Of a DNA stretch of 64,000 nt, positions 53,719 to 64,000 are shown piece after piece; positions within the stretch are counted from its first letter, which is position 1, and each line of letters begins with the position of its first letter. The notes below the pieces were generated by a model, which was not told the DNA's origin, did not search any database, and saw only the letters and a program-made list of their open reading frames with translations. The stretch lies in contig CP126192.1 in assembly GCA_030272155.1 (NCBI GenBank), positions 902,501-966,500 of the forward strand. Direction: 5' to 3'. The position numbers were made by a program, and so were the translations under genes. Source of the stretch: Tetradesmus obliquus. Taxonomy: Eukaryota; Chlorophyta; Chlorophyceae; Sphaeropleales; Scenedesmaceae.

Positions 53719-53750
<32 letters not shown>

Positions 53751-53986
53751 CTGCTGTCCTTTCCGCGCCGCCCTGCAGGGACCTGTGGCGCATCACCACC
53801 TTCCTGCGCGAGACGGGCTTTGACGCAGACGTGGCGGCCTGCAGGCAGCGCGTACCGGGGCTGCTCACCTTTGAGCAGTTCCTGGCAGCCACCTGCTGGG
53901 GGGACGCGGCGCGCACATACGAGCAGGGCATACGCTTCGACGGGCCGCTGCCAGCTGCAGGCAAGCGGCTGGCAGTGCACAAGTGA
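51213..53986 (+). CDS. NmrA-like NAD(P)-binding protein, likely plastid-targeted
   Basis: Exons 51213-51430, 51850-51961, 52219-52437, 52667-52814, 53080-53299 and 53779-53986 join in phase to 374 residues. VLLLGITGITGR (62-73) is the GxxGxxG dinucleotide-binding loop of atypical short-chain dehydrogenases. It is followed by a strand ending in Ser-Arg-Asn (LIAVSRN), typical for NADP preference, then VVAGDLD, LVVYNSSAGRGS (third strand region), DQKHAVEDVLLGAGLPGLAL (the K.xVE...GL motif of NmrA proteins, no YxxxK catalytic pair) and FMEEFWKKYTRPGLLKG. The N-terminal ~50 residues are rich in Ser, Arg and Ala with few acids, like a chloroplast transit peptide; a second ATG at 51,357 would give a cytosolic form. 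NmrA-like proteins are redox sensors or reductases; the substrate is not evident. Confidence 0.85.
53717..53750 (+). repeat. (TGCC)n tetranucleotide repeat at a splice acceptor
   Basis: Eight and a half TGCC units, ending 28 bases before the acceptor of the last NmrA-like exon (53,779). It serves as the pyrimidine tract. Confidence 0.9.
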
Positions 53987-56226
53987 AGAACAGTGGTGAC
54001 AACACTAGTAGAGCTGCTGCACAGGAGCCTCACGGTAGTGAGCCGAGCATCACTATGTACACAGTTCTTGCAGCCGTAACATGCATGTTGGAACTGTGCA
54101 TGACCACCACGATCATTTTCCGGATCTGGACAGCGTTGTACATGCAGTCACTGAAGCGAGGCTGAAGAACCTTTTGTGTATGGCATATGATTTGCAAGTG
54201 TTTACGCCACACCATGAGCATTCAGTACATCACACCTAAGCATGGCTGCTGACAGCAGCCCCTCTGCCAGCCGTCACGCAGGCTGTGTTTTCCCGCAATG
54301 ATGGGTGTATGGCATTGGTGTGGTGTTGGTATCACTTGGCTGGATACGTCACAGCGTGCATGTACACTGGCTTGATGATGAAATGCAGCATGTGCACTGC
54401 TGCGTTGAAGTTTGGAATTTGACTGTGTACACTTAAGTTGCCTGCTCATGAGTGGTCATATGTGCCTCCCTGTTAGAAAAGTAAGCATGGCATTTGCAGC
54501 GTTAGTACCTGATGCAGTGAGGGGGTGTGCAGCACACCAGCAGCTGCATGTTGAGCAGCGCATGGCATGGCTTGCGCAAAGCCAGATGAAACTCTAATAT
54601 AAAGGGGTCGTGTTTATTCAACCTTTTGCCATGCATCTCCAGTCAAGTTGTGGTCCAATTGCACCGCTCGTTGTGATTGACACAGGTTGACCGAGGGTTG
54701 TACAACCCCACATGTGTTGCACCACATGTTTTGCGTGTTGGTGCAGCCAACTGTCGGGCACAAATGTGCACCAGAGGTACCCCGTGTTGGTGCACGGACA
54801 GCTTTGATATTGCGTCCTAGCCAAGTGGCTGCCAGCTATAGCTAGAGCCTGATGGTGGTCATTGTGGTGAACAACCAGGAAGTGGCCATCCGTGTCTGGT
54901 ATTCTAGTCACATGCAAATTGAACAACCAGCAAAGGTCGCGCACATAGGGCTCAAGGTGATTGTGTGTGATCATAAGTAATGACTGACTGTTCCAAACAC
55001 CGGTGTGGGGAACTGTTTGATGGGCATTCTTGGGCTTACATACCATGTATGACCCTGTTGGAGGCAAAACTCCTTACCATCATTCAAGACATTCTTACCA
55101 TCCAAGGCACACCTGCATGTGCACCACAGGCACACTGTCACACACTTCAGGACTTGATAGCCGGTGACAAGGTCCGTGGTGACAGAACTTCCTCAGTACA
55201 GCGCGGCTGATGCAGTGAGCCAACCCGAAGTTGTTGATATACACAGTTGTAGTTGTTGATATAAACAGTTTGCCTCCGTTTGCTGGTTCTGGCAGCCCGC
55301 AACCATCGCCTTTGCAGTGAACCGCGTCAGATATCGGTGTCCCGGTTACCTTCATCGCCTTCCTCTGTGAGATGTTGATGCTGAGTATAGAAGCACTGAA
55401 GCCAGGTTGAGACATAGTCTTGCATAGACTACAGGCAAAGATCAATTGTAGTGCGGTGCACTTGGTGTCGTACATGAAGAGCACCAACCTCAAAGTCAGT
55501 TACCGTACGAGATCAACCATTTGATTAGAGCACAGGGGGCAGGAGAGTTGAAGCGCATCACTTCGGGGCAGAGTGGAGCTTCTACGGCGCTGATGGTCGT
55601 CAGGCTTCTTTATATTTACTAAAAAGGTACCCCTAAGATGTGTAGGTTTTGCAGCCCTTCATCGTAACGCAGAGCTCGCACTGCCCTTCGTCTGCAGCAG
55701 CACTGCTGCTGCACTTGCATGCTGTTGTCATGGGGAGCAGTCCCAGCTCGTAATGCGGCCAAGATGAAGGGACACACGTGCATTGTGCACATGGTTTCAT
55801 CAAGCATATGATTTGGCGTGTGGGTGCCACGTTTGCAATCTTTGTGTGTCCAAGGTGGGCACCTGTAGCACCTTTGGCAGCACGCTGGGTGCACTGCCCA
55901 GGACGATAAGCCATCAGCAGGAGCAGCAGGGGCGCATGCATAACCTCCTACTGGACGCTTTATCGCCATGTTCAGCTGCACAGCTGCATGTCTGCTGCCT
56001 CTCCACACAATTCATGCATGAGGTGCTTACACCCAGCACTAGGCGCCAGCCAGCAGACGTGCTACCGCGCATCAATGTGCATGCTGCTTCACTCTGCATG
56101 CCGTTATGAACGCAACCATTGTAATTCATAGCTCTGTAACTACGTGTACGCTGTCCTGCACTCTGCCACCTGACATCATCTTGCAGCGCAGTTCAGGCGC
56201 TGTGTTGCCCTGCGGCACGTGCCGCC
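53987..56226. other. 2.2-kb intergenic; one unassigned open frame
   Basis: Contains the 3' UTR of the NmrA-like gene and the promoter of the JmjC gene. A 149-codon minus frame at 55,067-54,618 (HNHLEPYVRDLCWLFNLHVT) is long for chance but has plain AT-leaning codon use unlike its neighbours and no recognised family. Near 55,229-55,270 a GTTGTTGATATA(C/A)ACAGTT word is repeated in tandem. A transposon remnant is possible; no ends were found. Confidence 0.4.
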
Positions 56227-59200
56227 ATGGGCCTAACTAAGGCTGCCCTCAGGCGCAAGGCGCACAACAAGATTGCGGCACAGGCTTCAGCGGCAAAGCG
56301 CAGGAAGAATGCGCTGGGAGACCAGCACGTTGATGGGCAGCAGGATGGCGCAGATGACGCCCAGGGGGCAGCAGCGGCAGCAGCAGCAGCAGCAACAGCA
56401 GAGCCAGGAGCAACTGCAGCAGCTGCAGGACATGAGCAGCAACATGATGAGGGGCAGCTCCATGAACTGGCTGATGTTGCTGTTGCTGCGGCAGCGGCAG
56501 CAGCAGCTGCTGCTGCTGGGAGCATTACAGCAGGAGCGCACTTGCTAGGTTGTAGGTTTTCAAGGTTGCACCACGGCCCAGAGGCAGCAGCAGCAGCAGG
56601 GGACATTACGCAGCCCAAAGAGCTTGCTGGTGATGCTGATGCAGCTCATGTCACCGATGGTGACATGCTTGGTGATGGTTGGGAAGGCCTGCAGCAGCGC
56701 GATGGCTTGGGCGCTGGTTGTCAACAGAACCAGCGGCAGCGGCAGCAGCAACTGCAACAGCAGCAGCAGCAGCAGCAGGCACAGGTAGGCATGCTCAGCC
56801 GGGGTCCTGCTTGCTGGTTTGAATGCGGAGCAAATTTCCTTGCACAGCTCAGTAATGTTGGTGGTGTCCTCGGTTGCTTTGGCTGTAATGTTGCTTTTGC
56901 AGCGCTTGACGAGTCATTCAACAAAGGCGCAAACCAATCACCAGATCACACTGCGTGCTGCTGCTACGCCGCCTCTGTGCAGGCCCAGCTGTGCAGCGCC
57001 AGCAGTGCACGCACCTCAAGTGGCGCGCGCCTGTGCTGTGACTGGGCCGCATGCGCCCTGCCTGAACGGCTTACCACACAGGTACAGCAAATGGGGCAGG
57101 GTGCAGAACAGCATTGTGGTGGTATCAGCTGCGTTGCGCTGTTGCAGTTGTACCTTGCTGGAGTTTGTAGAGCAGTCCAGCGGCAGGTGCAACATTGCAT
57201 GCAGTCTTTGCACAATGGTTGGCCTGTGCAGTAGCATCGAACAGGTGAATCAATCAGCGAACCTGGCACACTCTCACAGCCTGTTGTACCTGGCTGCTCG
57301 CTGCTGGCGCAGGAGATGGACTCCTGGCACAACGAGGGGCTGGTGCTGCCCCAGTTCATGCTGGACTGCTACAGTGCAATGCTGGGCATGGCCAGCATCT
57401 CCGACGCCACGGACTGGCTGCAGATGCATGCAACACTGGGCAGCAGCGTGGAGGACATGGGGGTGAGCTGCACCTGGCATGCATTCAAGCCCTGGCAGCG
57501 CCTGCAGCATGCTGTGCCGGCGGTCGTGGGTTGCACTCTTATGCCTTGGATGGCATAAAGCAGCAGCGCTGCATGTATGTAACTACATGTAGTACTTCGT
57601 TTCTGCTGATGCGGACACAGACAGCATAGGCAGTTGCGTCCTCACCCTGACCTTGAACATTGCGTACACAACACCACCTTGCACTGCACGAACCCTAACA
57701 ACTGCTGCTGCTGCCAGGCGTCCCTCCTATCCTGGCTACTGCCCACGCTGACTCCGGACAAGAGCTGCGAGGGCCACGAGCAGCTCATCAAGGACACAGC
57801 CGCCACGCTGCACCCGCTGCTGCAGTCGTGAGTGCTGGCAGGCAGCAGCGCAGCCCGGAAGTGCAGCAGCAATATCAGGGCGCGGAAGTTGTTGCAGCAG
57901 CTGGCCTAGGCCCCAGCAGTTGCTGGCATGCATGGGCAGCCGCACCCAGCAATATGCATACTGTTGTTGAGCTGGTGTTGCTAGCATGGTGCGCTGTCTT
58001 TGCACGCTTGTCCCCCGGTACTAGCTGCAACACCTGCCCAGCATCCTGCAAGCACGCACAATGCCACTCATTGGTAGCCTGAGGTTGCTGTCCTGCCTGC
58101 CTGCGTGCCGCGCCAGGCCTCCCTCCCAGGTGCTGCTGCAGGCTACTGCTAGGAGCTACAGCGCACTGGCCAGCGCCCTGCAGCAGCACCAGCAGCAGGC
58201 GCAGCAGCTGGCAGCAGCGCAGCAGGTGCTGCAGCCTGGCCAGCAGGGCGTGCCCGTGATGGATGCGCGCGGCCAGCACAGCAGCTCGCAGGTGAGGCAT
58301 CAGCATAGGGTTGGTTGCTGGCTGCCACAGCTGCTGCTGCATCTGCCGTTGGTGCAATGCAAAGCTCAGCAGCCGCAGCTCCAAGGGCCGCCTTTCACCA
58401 GCTCTGGTGCTGGATTGCCTGGAACGCTGCACGTTGTTCGAGAATCATGTGTGTAGCTCCGGCGCAGCTTGCTTACGGGTCATGTTGTATTTAATATACG
58501 GCCTCTGCCATAGGTGTTCGCTGCTCAGCATTCTGTGCCTTGCACCTGCGCTGCCCACTGCCCGCTTCTCAACCAGGAAGTTGCAGACTGGCTGCGCCGG
58601 CAGCAGGCGGAGGGCCGGCTGGCTGCCGCGGTGCTGATGCCGCAGCACAGCTGTGCGGCTGGCATGGCCTTTGCCAAGCGCGTGCTGGCCGCACACATGC
58701 CGGTGGCCTTCCCCGCGCTGAGCGCTGGCGGCTTCCAGGAGGCGGCCATGATGCGCGGCAGCGGCTTCGCCAAGCTCAACCTGCTGCTGGAGCTGGCCGT
58801 GGCACGGTGGGCTTGGGGGGAGCTGCAGCGTGGTGCCATCCAGTTTTGTAGCTGGCATGCTGCACTGCTGCAGCATCAGCCCGAGCAATGATGGGATGAA
58901 TTCGGTCAGCGCAGGCCGCAGAGTTAGGCAACAACAGGCTTCCTGCAAGGACAAGGGGCAGCCAAAGTCAGCACTGCTGCATTGGGTAAGACAGCTTGAC
59001 GCTAGCTGCAGTTGCTGCATGCAGCAGTGGCCACACTGCTCTGCATGGGTGCACGTGTTCATTTCTGCTGTTGCTGCTGTGTGACATGCGGTGACGCTGC
59101 CCTGCTGGCTGCTGCCCTGCCAGGTGGGCCACTGTGGCCAGGGACAGCATCGCGCTGCGCAGCAGCCTGGCGCCGCTGGGCAGCGCGGAGGGCTACGCGG

Positions 59201-61317
59201 CGCTGGCGGCAGCAGTGCGGGCCGCCCTGGTAGGCAGCGTGCGTGCTGATGCGTGCGTGGCCCGGGCAGAGGAGGCAGCACGGCAGGCAGCACTGAAGGC
59301 AGCCGCAGCACAGGCAGCAAAGCCTGGCAGTGCAGCAGTCAAGAAAGCAGCAGATGCCGCTGCAGCACTGGCTGCGGCTGCCAGGCAGCATGCGGAGCAG
59401 GCAGAGCGGGCTGCGGAGAGTGTAGGCGCCAGCAAGGACGCTGTAGCGGCAGCAGGCAAGGCAGCAGAGGCAGCAGATGCGTCGGCTGCAGCTGCTGTCG
59501 CAGCAGCAGCCGCAGCAGGCTGGGGCACAAGCACGGCAGGTGCACGGCACACACCACAGCAGCAGCAGCAGCAGCAGGGCATCGATGACGAGGCGCTGGT
59601 GCTTCGTGTGCCGTACATCTACAACGCCAACCCCTGCGACAAGGGCACCGCGGATGACTCGCTGGTGGCCGGCTGCGAGGCGCTGGGCCTGCTGCGCCAC
59701 TTCCCCGCCACAAGCGGCAGCAAGCTCAAGGCGGTGCGTGTCGCATACCTGCAGGCAGCTTGCTGTTGCCTGACGCATGCTTGTTGTTGGCTTTGCAAGA
59801 GCGCCTGACAGTGCTGACATGCCTGTGGGTTGAATGTTGTGCGTGTTGTGAGTAGAGTGACTCTAATTTCTTCGGTGTGGCTGCGAGCATGGCACAAAGG
59901 CTGCAGCTGGGACATCAGCAAGCACGTTGGAATCTCTGCTGCACCACAAGCAACAGCATTCTTGCTTACCTCGCACCCCGGATGACGAATTGCAAGCACC
60001 CTGGTGCTGCTTTGTGGGCTGCATGTCACTAGTGTACACTAGCTTCACACACGTGCATTGCTGCTGCCCCTTTGCGGTCTGTCTGCTCATCTGCCGCAGG
60101 GCTTCACTTGGCTGACAGCCAGCCCTGCAGCAGAAGCAGCGGCAGCAGCAGCCGCTGCAGCAGGTAACAGCAGCAGTACCACCGCTGGCCGCCTGCCGCC
60201 CGTGTATGGCTGCCACGCCACCAACACCAGCGCACAGCTGGACCTGGACGCTGCCGCGCAGACGCTGGCGGCTGTGCCCACCGCTGACGCCACCCTGGTG
60301 CAGCTGCTGGACGATGGGCTGGGTGCGGCTGTGCGCGCCTTTGGCAGGCCCCAGGCGCTGCCTGCTGGCGAGCACCGGCTGCTGGAGGCCAATCTGTTTG
60401 GCATACTGCTGCCTGTGATGATCCTCAGGTGCGGCAGCAGGCAGCAGGGGCAGGGTGTGCAGGACTGGGATAGGCGTGCCTACCACTCGCGGCGCAGGGC
60501 GTTGTTTTCACATGGTTCAACAAAGCAGTTCGCATTGAAGGCCTGTAGGTACAGCCTGTGCAACCTTATCCTTGTCTTGGATGCTGTTGTGTCATTCGTG
60601 ATTTCTGGGTGCTGGTACATGTGCTATAGCACACCACGCAGTCAAGACTCCTTTAGTATGGTGTCGTGCACCCTCTGTGCTGTCCCTGTGATCGCTGCTG
60701 GCTGTGCTGGCGTCTGCTGCTGCAGTGCCTGCCTGACCAGCACGCGCTGGCACGTGGAGGACGTGGGCCTGGGCGCCATGAACGTCATGGCGTGGGGCGC
60801 ACCCAAGCTGTGGCTAATGGCCACCACGCAGCCAGCAGCGGAGCGCCTGATGGACCTGCTGGAGCGCAAACTGGTCGGGGAGCAGGCAGCGCTGCGGCAG
60901 CTGCTGCACAAGCAGCTGCTGTTCCACCACATCAGCCTGCAGGAGGCGCTGGGCTGCGGGCTGGTGCCATTTGTGCAGGCGCCGGGCACTGCGCTGTTCA
61001 CGCTGCCGGGGCTGCACTCTCTGCACGTGACGGTGTCTGCGGGCTTCAGCGTGGCTGTGTCCGGCAACAACTTCTTCAGCAGCAGCAGCAGCCTGGCGCA
61101 GCACGTGGAGGCACTGGCAGCTGGGCAGCACGGCTCGCTGCTGTTCCCTGCCGCCCCCGCTGAGGGCGGCTGGGACAGGGGCCACGCTGAGGCGCGCGAG
61201 CGGCTGGCTCCGCTGCTGGTCAAGCTGGCGGAGGCCAAGGACAGCGCAGCAGAGCATGCTGGGTTCAGGCAGCAGGAAGCTGTCGTGCTGCAGCAGCAGC
61301 AGCAGCAGCAGCACTAG
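56227..61317 (+). CDS. JmjC-domain protein (putative Fe(II)/2-oxoglutarate oxygenase)
   Basis: Exons 56227-56784, 57313-57462, 57718-57827, 58117-58291, 58577-58806, 59124-59733, 60100-60428 and 60741-61317 (or 60726) join in phase to 912 residues. The start is a full GCCGCCATGG context. The N-terminus is basic (ALRRKAHNKIAAQASAAKRR), then poly-Ala and poly-Gln. The JmjC core is in the last exon: TRWHVEDVGLGAMNVMAWGA followed by PK, giving the metal ligands His725 and Glu727 and the family's GAPK with Lys743. A distal His is available at 813 or 816 in LPGLHSLHVTVSAGF, about 90 residues on, which fits. Upstream, VPYIYNANPCDKGT and GFTWLTASP lead into the domain as in JmjC demethylases. An Ala-rich helix (about 440-540) is inserted. 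Histone demethylation is likely for the family, but the substrate residue cannot be told. Confidence 0.85.
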
Positions 61318-62533
61318 GAGCAATCAGACGGTAGTGACATACGCGTGCTGGTGCTGTAAAGCCAACAGCTATGTCTGTGACAGCTATGTGACAGCTGGTG
61401 TGCTGCCAGAGCAAAGGTATAAGTAACCCAAGTATGCATGGCCTGTGCGCTGCAGCTGTAAGCGCCCTGCAGTTCATGGTGCGCAAGGTGCGGCAGTGGC
61501 GCACCAGACCCTGCAAGGAGACACAGATGTGCCAATGACTCGCAATGCTGCACAATACAGTTGTGTGGTTGACACCGTCAATCTGCTAATTTGTGGCACA
61601 CTGTGAAAGTGTCTGGGTAGATGTAAGCTATGTACATGCCTGGTGTTATTTGGTAAGCTGGCGACGTCACGGATGCATTACAAGAGTGCAATTTTGCTGA
61701 ACATGTGTTGATGATACCTTGTGGGTCGTGTATGCTGTTCTCCGCTACCAGTGTCTTATTGTTCAAACTTGACAGCAACTAGTACTTGTCGTCACCTTGT
61801 AGGATACGCTTCTTGTAGCGTCATTGTGTCTGGCTGCACTGATGTTCAGCTGTTTTTCAGCGTGAATTACACACACAGAGGTGTTATGCATTCAGTGCGT
61901 TGCAGGTCTGGAGGATTGCATGCCTATGCACTCACACCGTTACTTCTGATATCTCAGGAGGATGCTGGCCAGCATCAGGGGTGTGCACGGGTTGTGCTGG
62001 TGTGGTGCCTCTGTACAGCCTCCCCTACCATTTATGTGCGCCTCCTGCCAGGGATGAGCTTGGGCCAATCGTTGGTTTCCCTATGGGTGTTCTGCATTCA
62101 TTAGCATGCTGATGTGCTGTTGGCTCTGGCGCGACGTTCAACTCGCATGTGGTGAAGGCAATAAGTGTTACAGCAGGTTAGGCACCTTTCCAGGACCTTC
62201 GCACTTGCCTGTGTATGGGCGTCATGCTTTCAGGTGGATCGCAGAGTTGTTTTTCAGGTCGTGCGTCTGTCTTTGTAAGCTGTACGCATACGGCACACCA
62301 TGCACTCCGCCAAGCTGTCGACATGTCTGCGCAATGCACCAGGGCAACTACGCAATGTAGTATTACAAACACCAGTATGCAGCTTGCAGCAACACAGGCG
62401 GGCCCGTCAACCAGGTAAGGCGTCACATGCATGTGACACCAACAGCAGCAGCCTAGGCCATACAACTGTCCTGTAATGCATGCAACGGCTGCTGACGTGC
62501 ATAAGCCTTTGTTTTGTCATGTACACCGCAGAC
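61318..62533. other. intergenic, nothing further recognised
   Basis: Holds the JmjC 3' UTR and the upstream region of the At4g37920-like gene. No exon-like frames with splice sites on either strand. Confidence 0.4.
61355..61359 (+). terminator. TGTAA poly(A) signal of the JmjC gene
   Basis: TGTAA, the poly(A) signal known from chlorophycean algae such as Chlamydomonas, lies 38 bases after the stop codon. A second TGTAA is near 61,456. Which one is used cannot be seen. Confidence 0.45.
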
Positions 62534-62786
62534 ATGTCGGCTAGGCAGCCTGTGTGCACATGTGCTCAGCCCAGCAGCAGCATCCAGGACACACAGCCAG
62601 AGCAGGTGCAGAAACTGGGTGAGCAGCAGCAGCAGCAGCAGCAGCAGCAAACCAGCACAACGCAGCCAGCAAGTCGGAGTACGAGCAGCAGCAATGAAGC
62701 AGCCGGCGGCAGCAGGAGCAGCAGCAGCAAATCTAGCAGTAGTAGCAGCAGTGCCGCTGATGCTGGCGCTGCCAGCCCAGCTGGGG

Positions 62787-62824
<38 letters not shown>

Positions 62825-63814
62825 CCGCCGGGCGCCGGCCGTGTGAGCGCGCAGCCGCTGGTGTCCCCCAAGGCGGAGGCGCAGCTGAGCCTGGCGCAGT
62901 ACCAGGAGATCTACGACCGGCTCATCCGCGTGTTCCAGGAGCGGCCGCGCGACGATTGGAAGAAGCTGATCGTGTTCAGCAAGCAGTGGGAGCAGCACAA
63001 GCAGGGCGTGATGGACAGGTGCGGTGGCAGCAGCAACAGGGGCGCGCTGGTGCGGCTGACGATAGTGTTGCTGTGTGACGAGCGTGGTTGCCAGCAAGCA
63101 GGGGCAGCAACAGGCATGCTGGTATGAGCGGCAGGGGCTTGCCAGCAGCACAGCTGTTACCTTGAGGCAGGCAGTGCTGATGCAGTACTCAGCATGTTCA
63201 GGCTGTCTGTTGTGTGCTAGCCAAGTCATGCTTGTTGTTTCGGGAGCTGGCAGCTGCCACACCTGTTGCAGAACTGGCAGGTAGTGCGTGCTGGGCACAG
63301 CAGCAGCAGCAGTTGCAGTGGTTGGGAGGCTGTGCTTGCAACACACTGGCAGCAGCTGGCCACTGAATTGCTGCTTGCGTGCAGTACTGCCATGTACATG
63401 TTTACGGTGTTTGCGGCTGTTTGGGGTGGGTGCATAGATGCTGCAGCACCAACACCACCGCCCCGGCTCCCTCAGCATGCATTCCTCGACTCACTGCTCA
63501 CAGCTCACTTAGCAGCATGCTGCTCGTCATCAATCACTCGCGTATCTGCATGCCTGCCTGCTGCCGCCTCCCCCCTGCTCCCCTCCCCGCCTCTCCCGCC
63601 CTGCAGGGTGCGAAGCTTGGCTGACGCGGAGCCTGATGTGGACCAGAAGATGCGGCTGCGGCGGCTGTTCCGCAGCCTGCAGGGCGTGGACGAGGAGGTG
63701 GGCCGCTACAACGGCGTGCTGGCCAAGTTCCTGGCAGCGCCCCAGGAGGAGTGGGAGGCTGTGCTGGCGGTGTACAGGGGGGACCTGCAGAAGCCCTTCT
63801 TCGAGCACATGCAG
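62534..63814 (+). CDS. At4g37920-like chloroplast protein, 5' part (runs off window)
   Basis: Exons 62534-63018 and 63607-63814 join in phase; the second ends GAGCACATGCAG|GTGGGC and the rest lies beyond 64,000. The ATG at 62,534 (MSARQP) is chosen; 62,519 in the same frame adds five residues. The first ~115 residues are low complexity (poly-Gln, Ser, Ala), with a possible transit peptide. Then YQEIYDRLIRVFQERPRDDW, KKLIVFSKQWEQHKQGVMDR, DQKMRLRRLFRSLQGVDEEV and VYRGDLQKPFFEHM match the conserved helical core of plant At4g37920-type proteins (DWRKLLAFSKEW, the DEDV..HN motif, KDFTKEFF). These are plastid proteins of unknown function. Good family confidence, no role assigned. Confidence 0.8.
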
Positions 63815-64000
63815 GTGGGCGCGGGTGTGGGGCAGGCCACTGCTGGCAGTGCATGGCTGCGCTGGGTGGTGGCTGGTGCCAGCAGGGCGCTGCTGGGACA
63901 GTGACTAACGGTGTTTTTGCTGACAACTAAGCTATTCACTCTGAACTGCAACGATTGTTGGCTGTGCGCTTTGAGCGTCTTACTTGGCCCTGCATGCTAG

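Noticed and set aside
54618..55067. 149-codon minus-strand open frame as a gene
   Set aside because: Codon use is unlike the neighbouring genes, no splice partners or family were recognised, and a frame of this length can arise by chance in GC-balanced DNA.

Overview
The window reads as nuclear DNA of a green alga. The genes have many short exons with GT-AG introns of about 150-450 bp. Coding sequence is GC-rich, full of CAG/CTG runs that give poly-Q and poly-A tracts, and there is at least one TGTAA-type poly(A) signal. Several products match plant or algal families: GCN1/ILITYHIA, DUF1664, an At4g37920-like plastid protein and an NmrA-like reductase. I infer a chlorophycean alga, perhaps Sphaeropleales; a species call would need a database search.

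Left third (1-25.3 kb). This part is gene-poor and repeat-rich. It holds an unassigned minus-strand exon cluster (about 2.8-6.7 kb), five phase-matched exons of a CTR9 (Paf1 complex) homologue with no recognisable N-terminal part (8.2-10.4 kb, one intron filled by an 89-bp minisatellite), and a weak plus-strand gene model near 12.2-12.8 kb. Two CACTA-type DNA transposons can be delimited to the base: a 1,431-bp internally non-coding element (13,567-14,997, target duplication CAT) and a 6,729-bp element (18,552-25,280, target duplication AGT). The larger one carries two divergent genes: a Tnp2-like transposase cut off before the rest of the domain, and an unknown acidic/basic protein with one frame break. 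Palindromes and a degenerate CCAGAYGTACCA-type repeat lie between them.

Middle (25.5-44.1 kb). One very large minus-strand gene, GCN1, resolves into 28 exons whose phases all agree and sum to 2,766 codons plus stop. It contains a 33-bp in-frame repeat that copies its own splice donor four times, an N-terminal poly-Q insertion, and two introns that share a 99-bp repeat. Immediately upstream on the same strand lies what looks like the 3' part of an acyl-CoA oxidase gene; its stop is 12 bp before the GCN1 start codon.

Right third (44.5-64 kb). This part is gene-dense: a DUF1664 membrane/coiled-coil protein (minus), an unknown Cys-cluster protein (minus), an NmrA-like NAD(P)-binding protein (plus, divergent from the previous gene), a JmjC-domain protein with a long low-complexity N-terminus (plus), and the 5' part of an At4g37920-like plastid protein that runs off the window (plus). 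No functional link between neighbours is evident, as expected for a nuclear genome. No rRNA, tRNA or CRISPR was seen.
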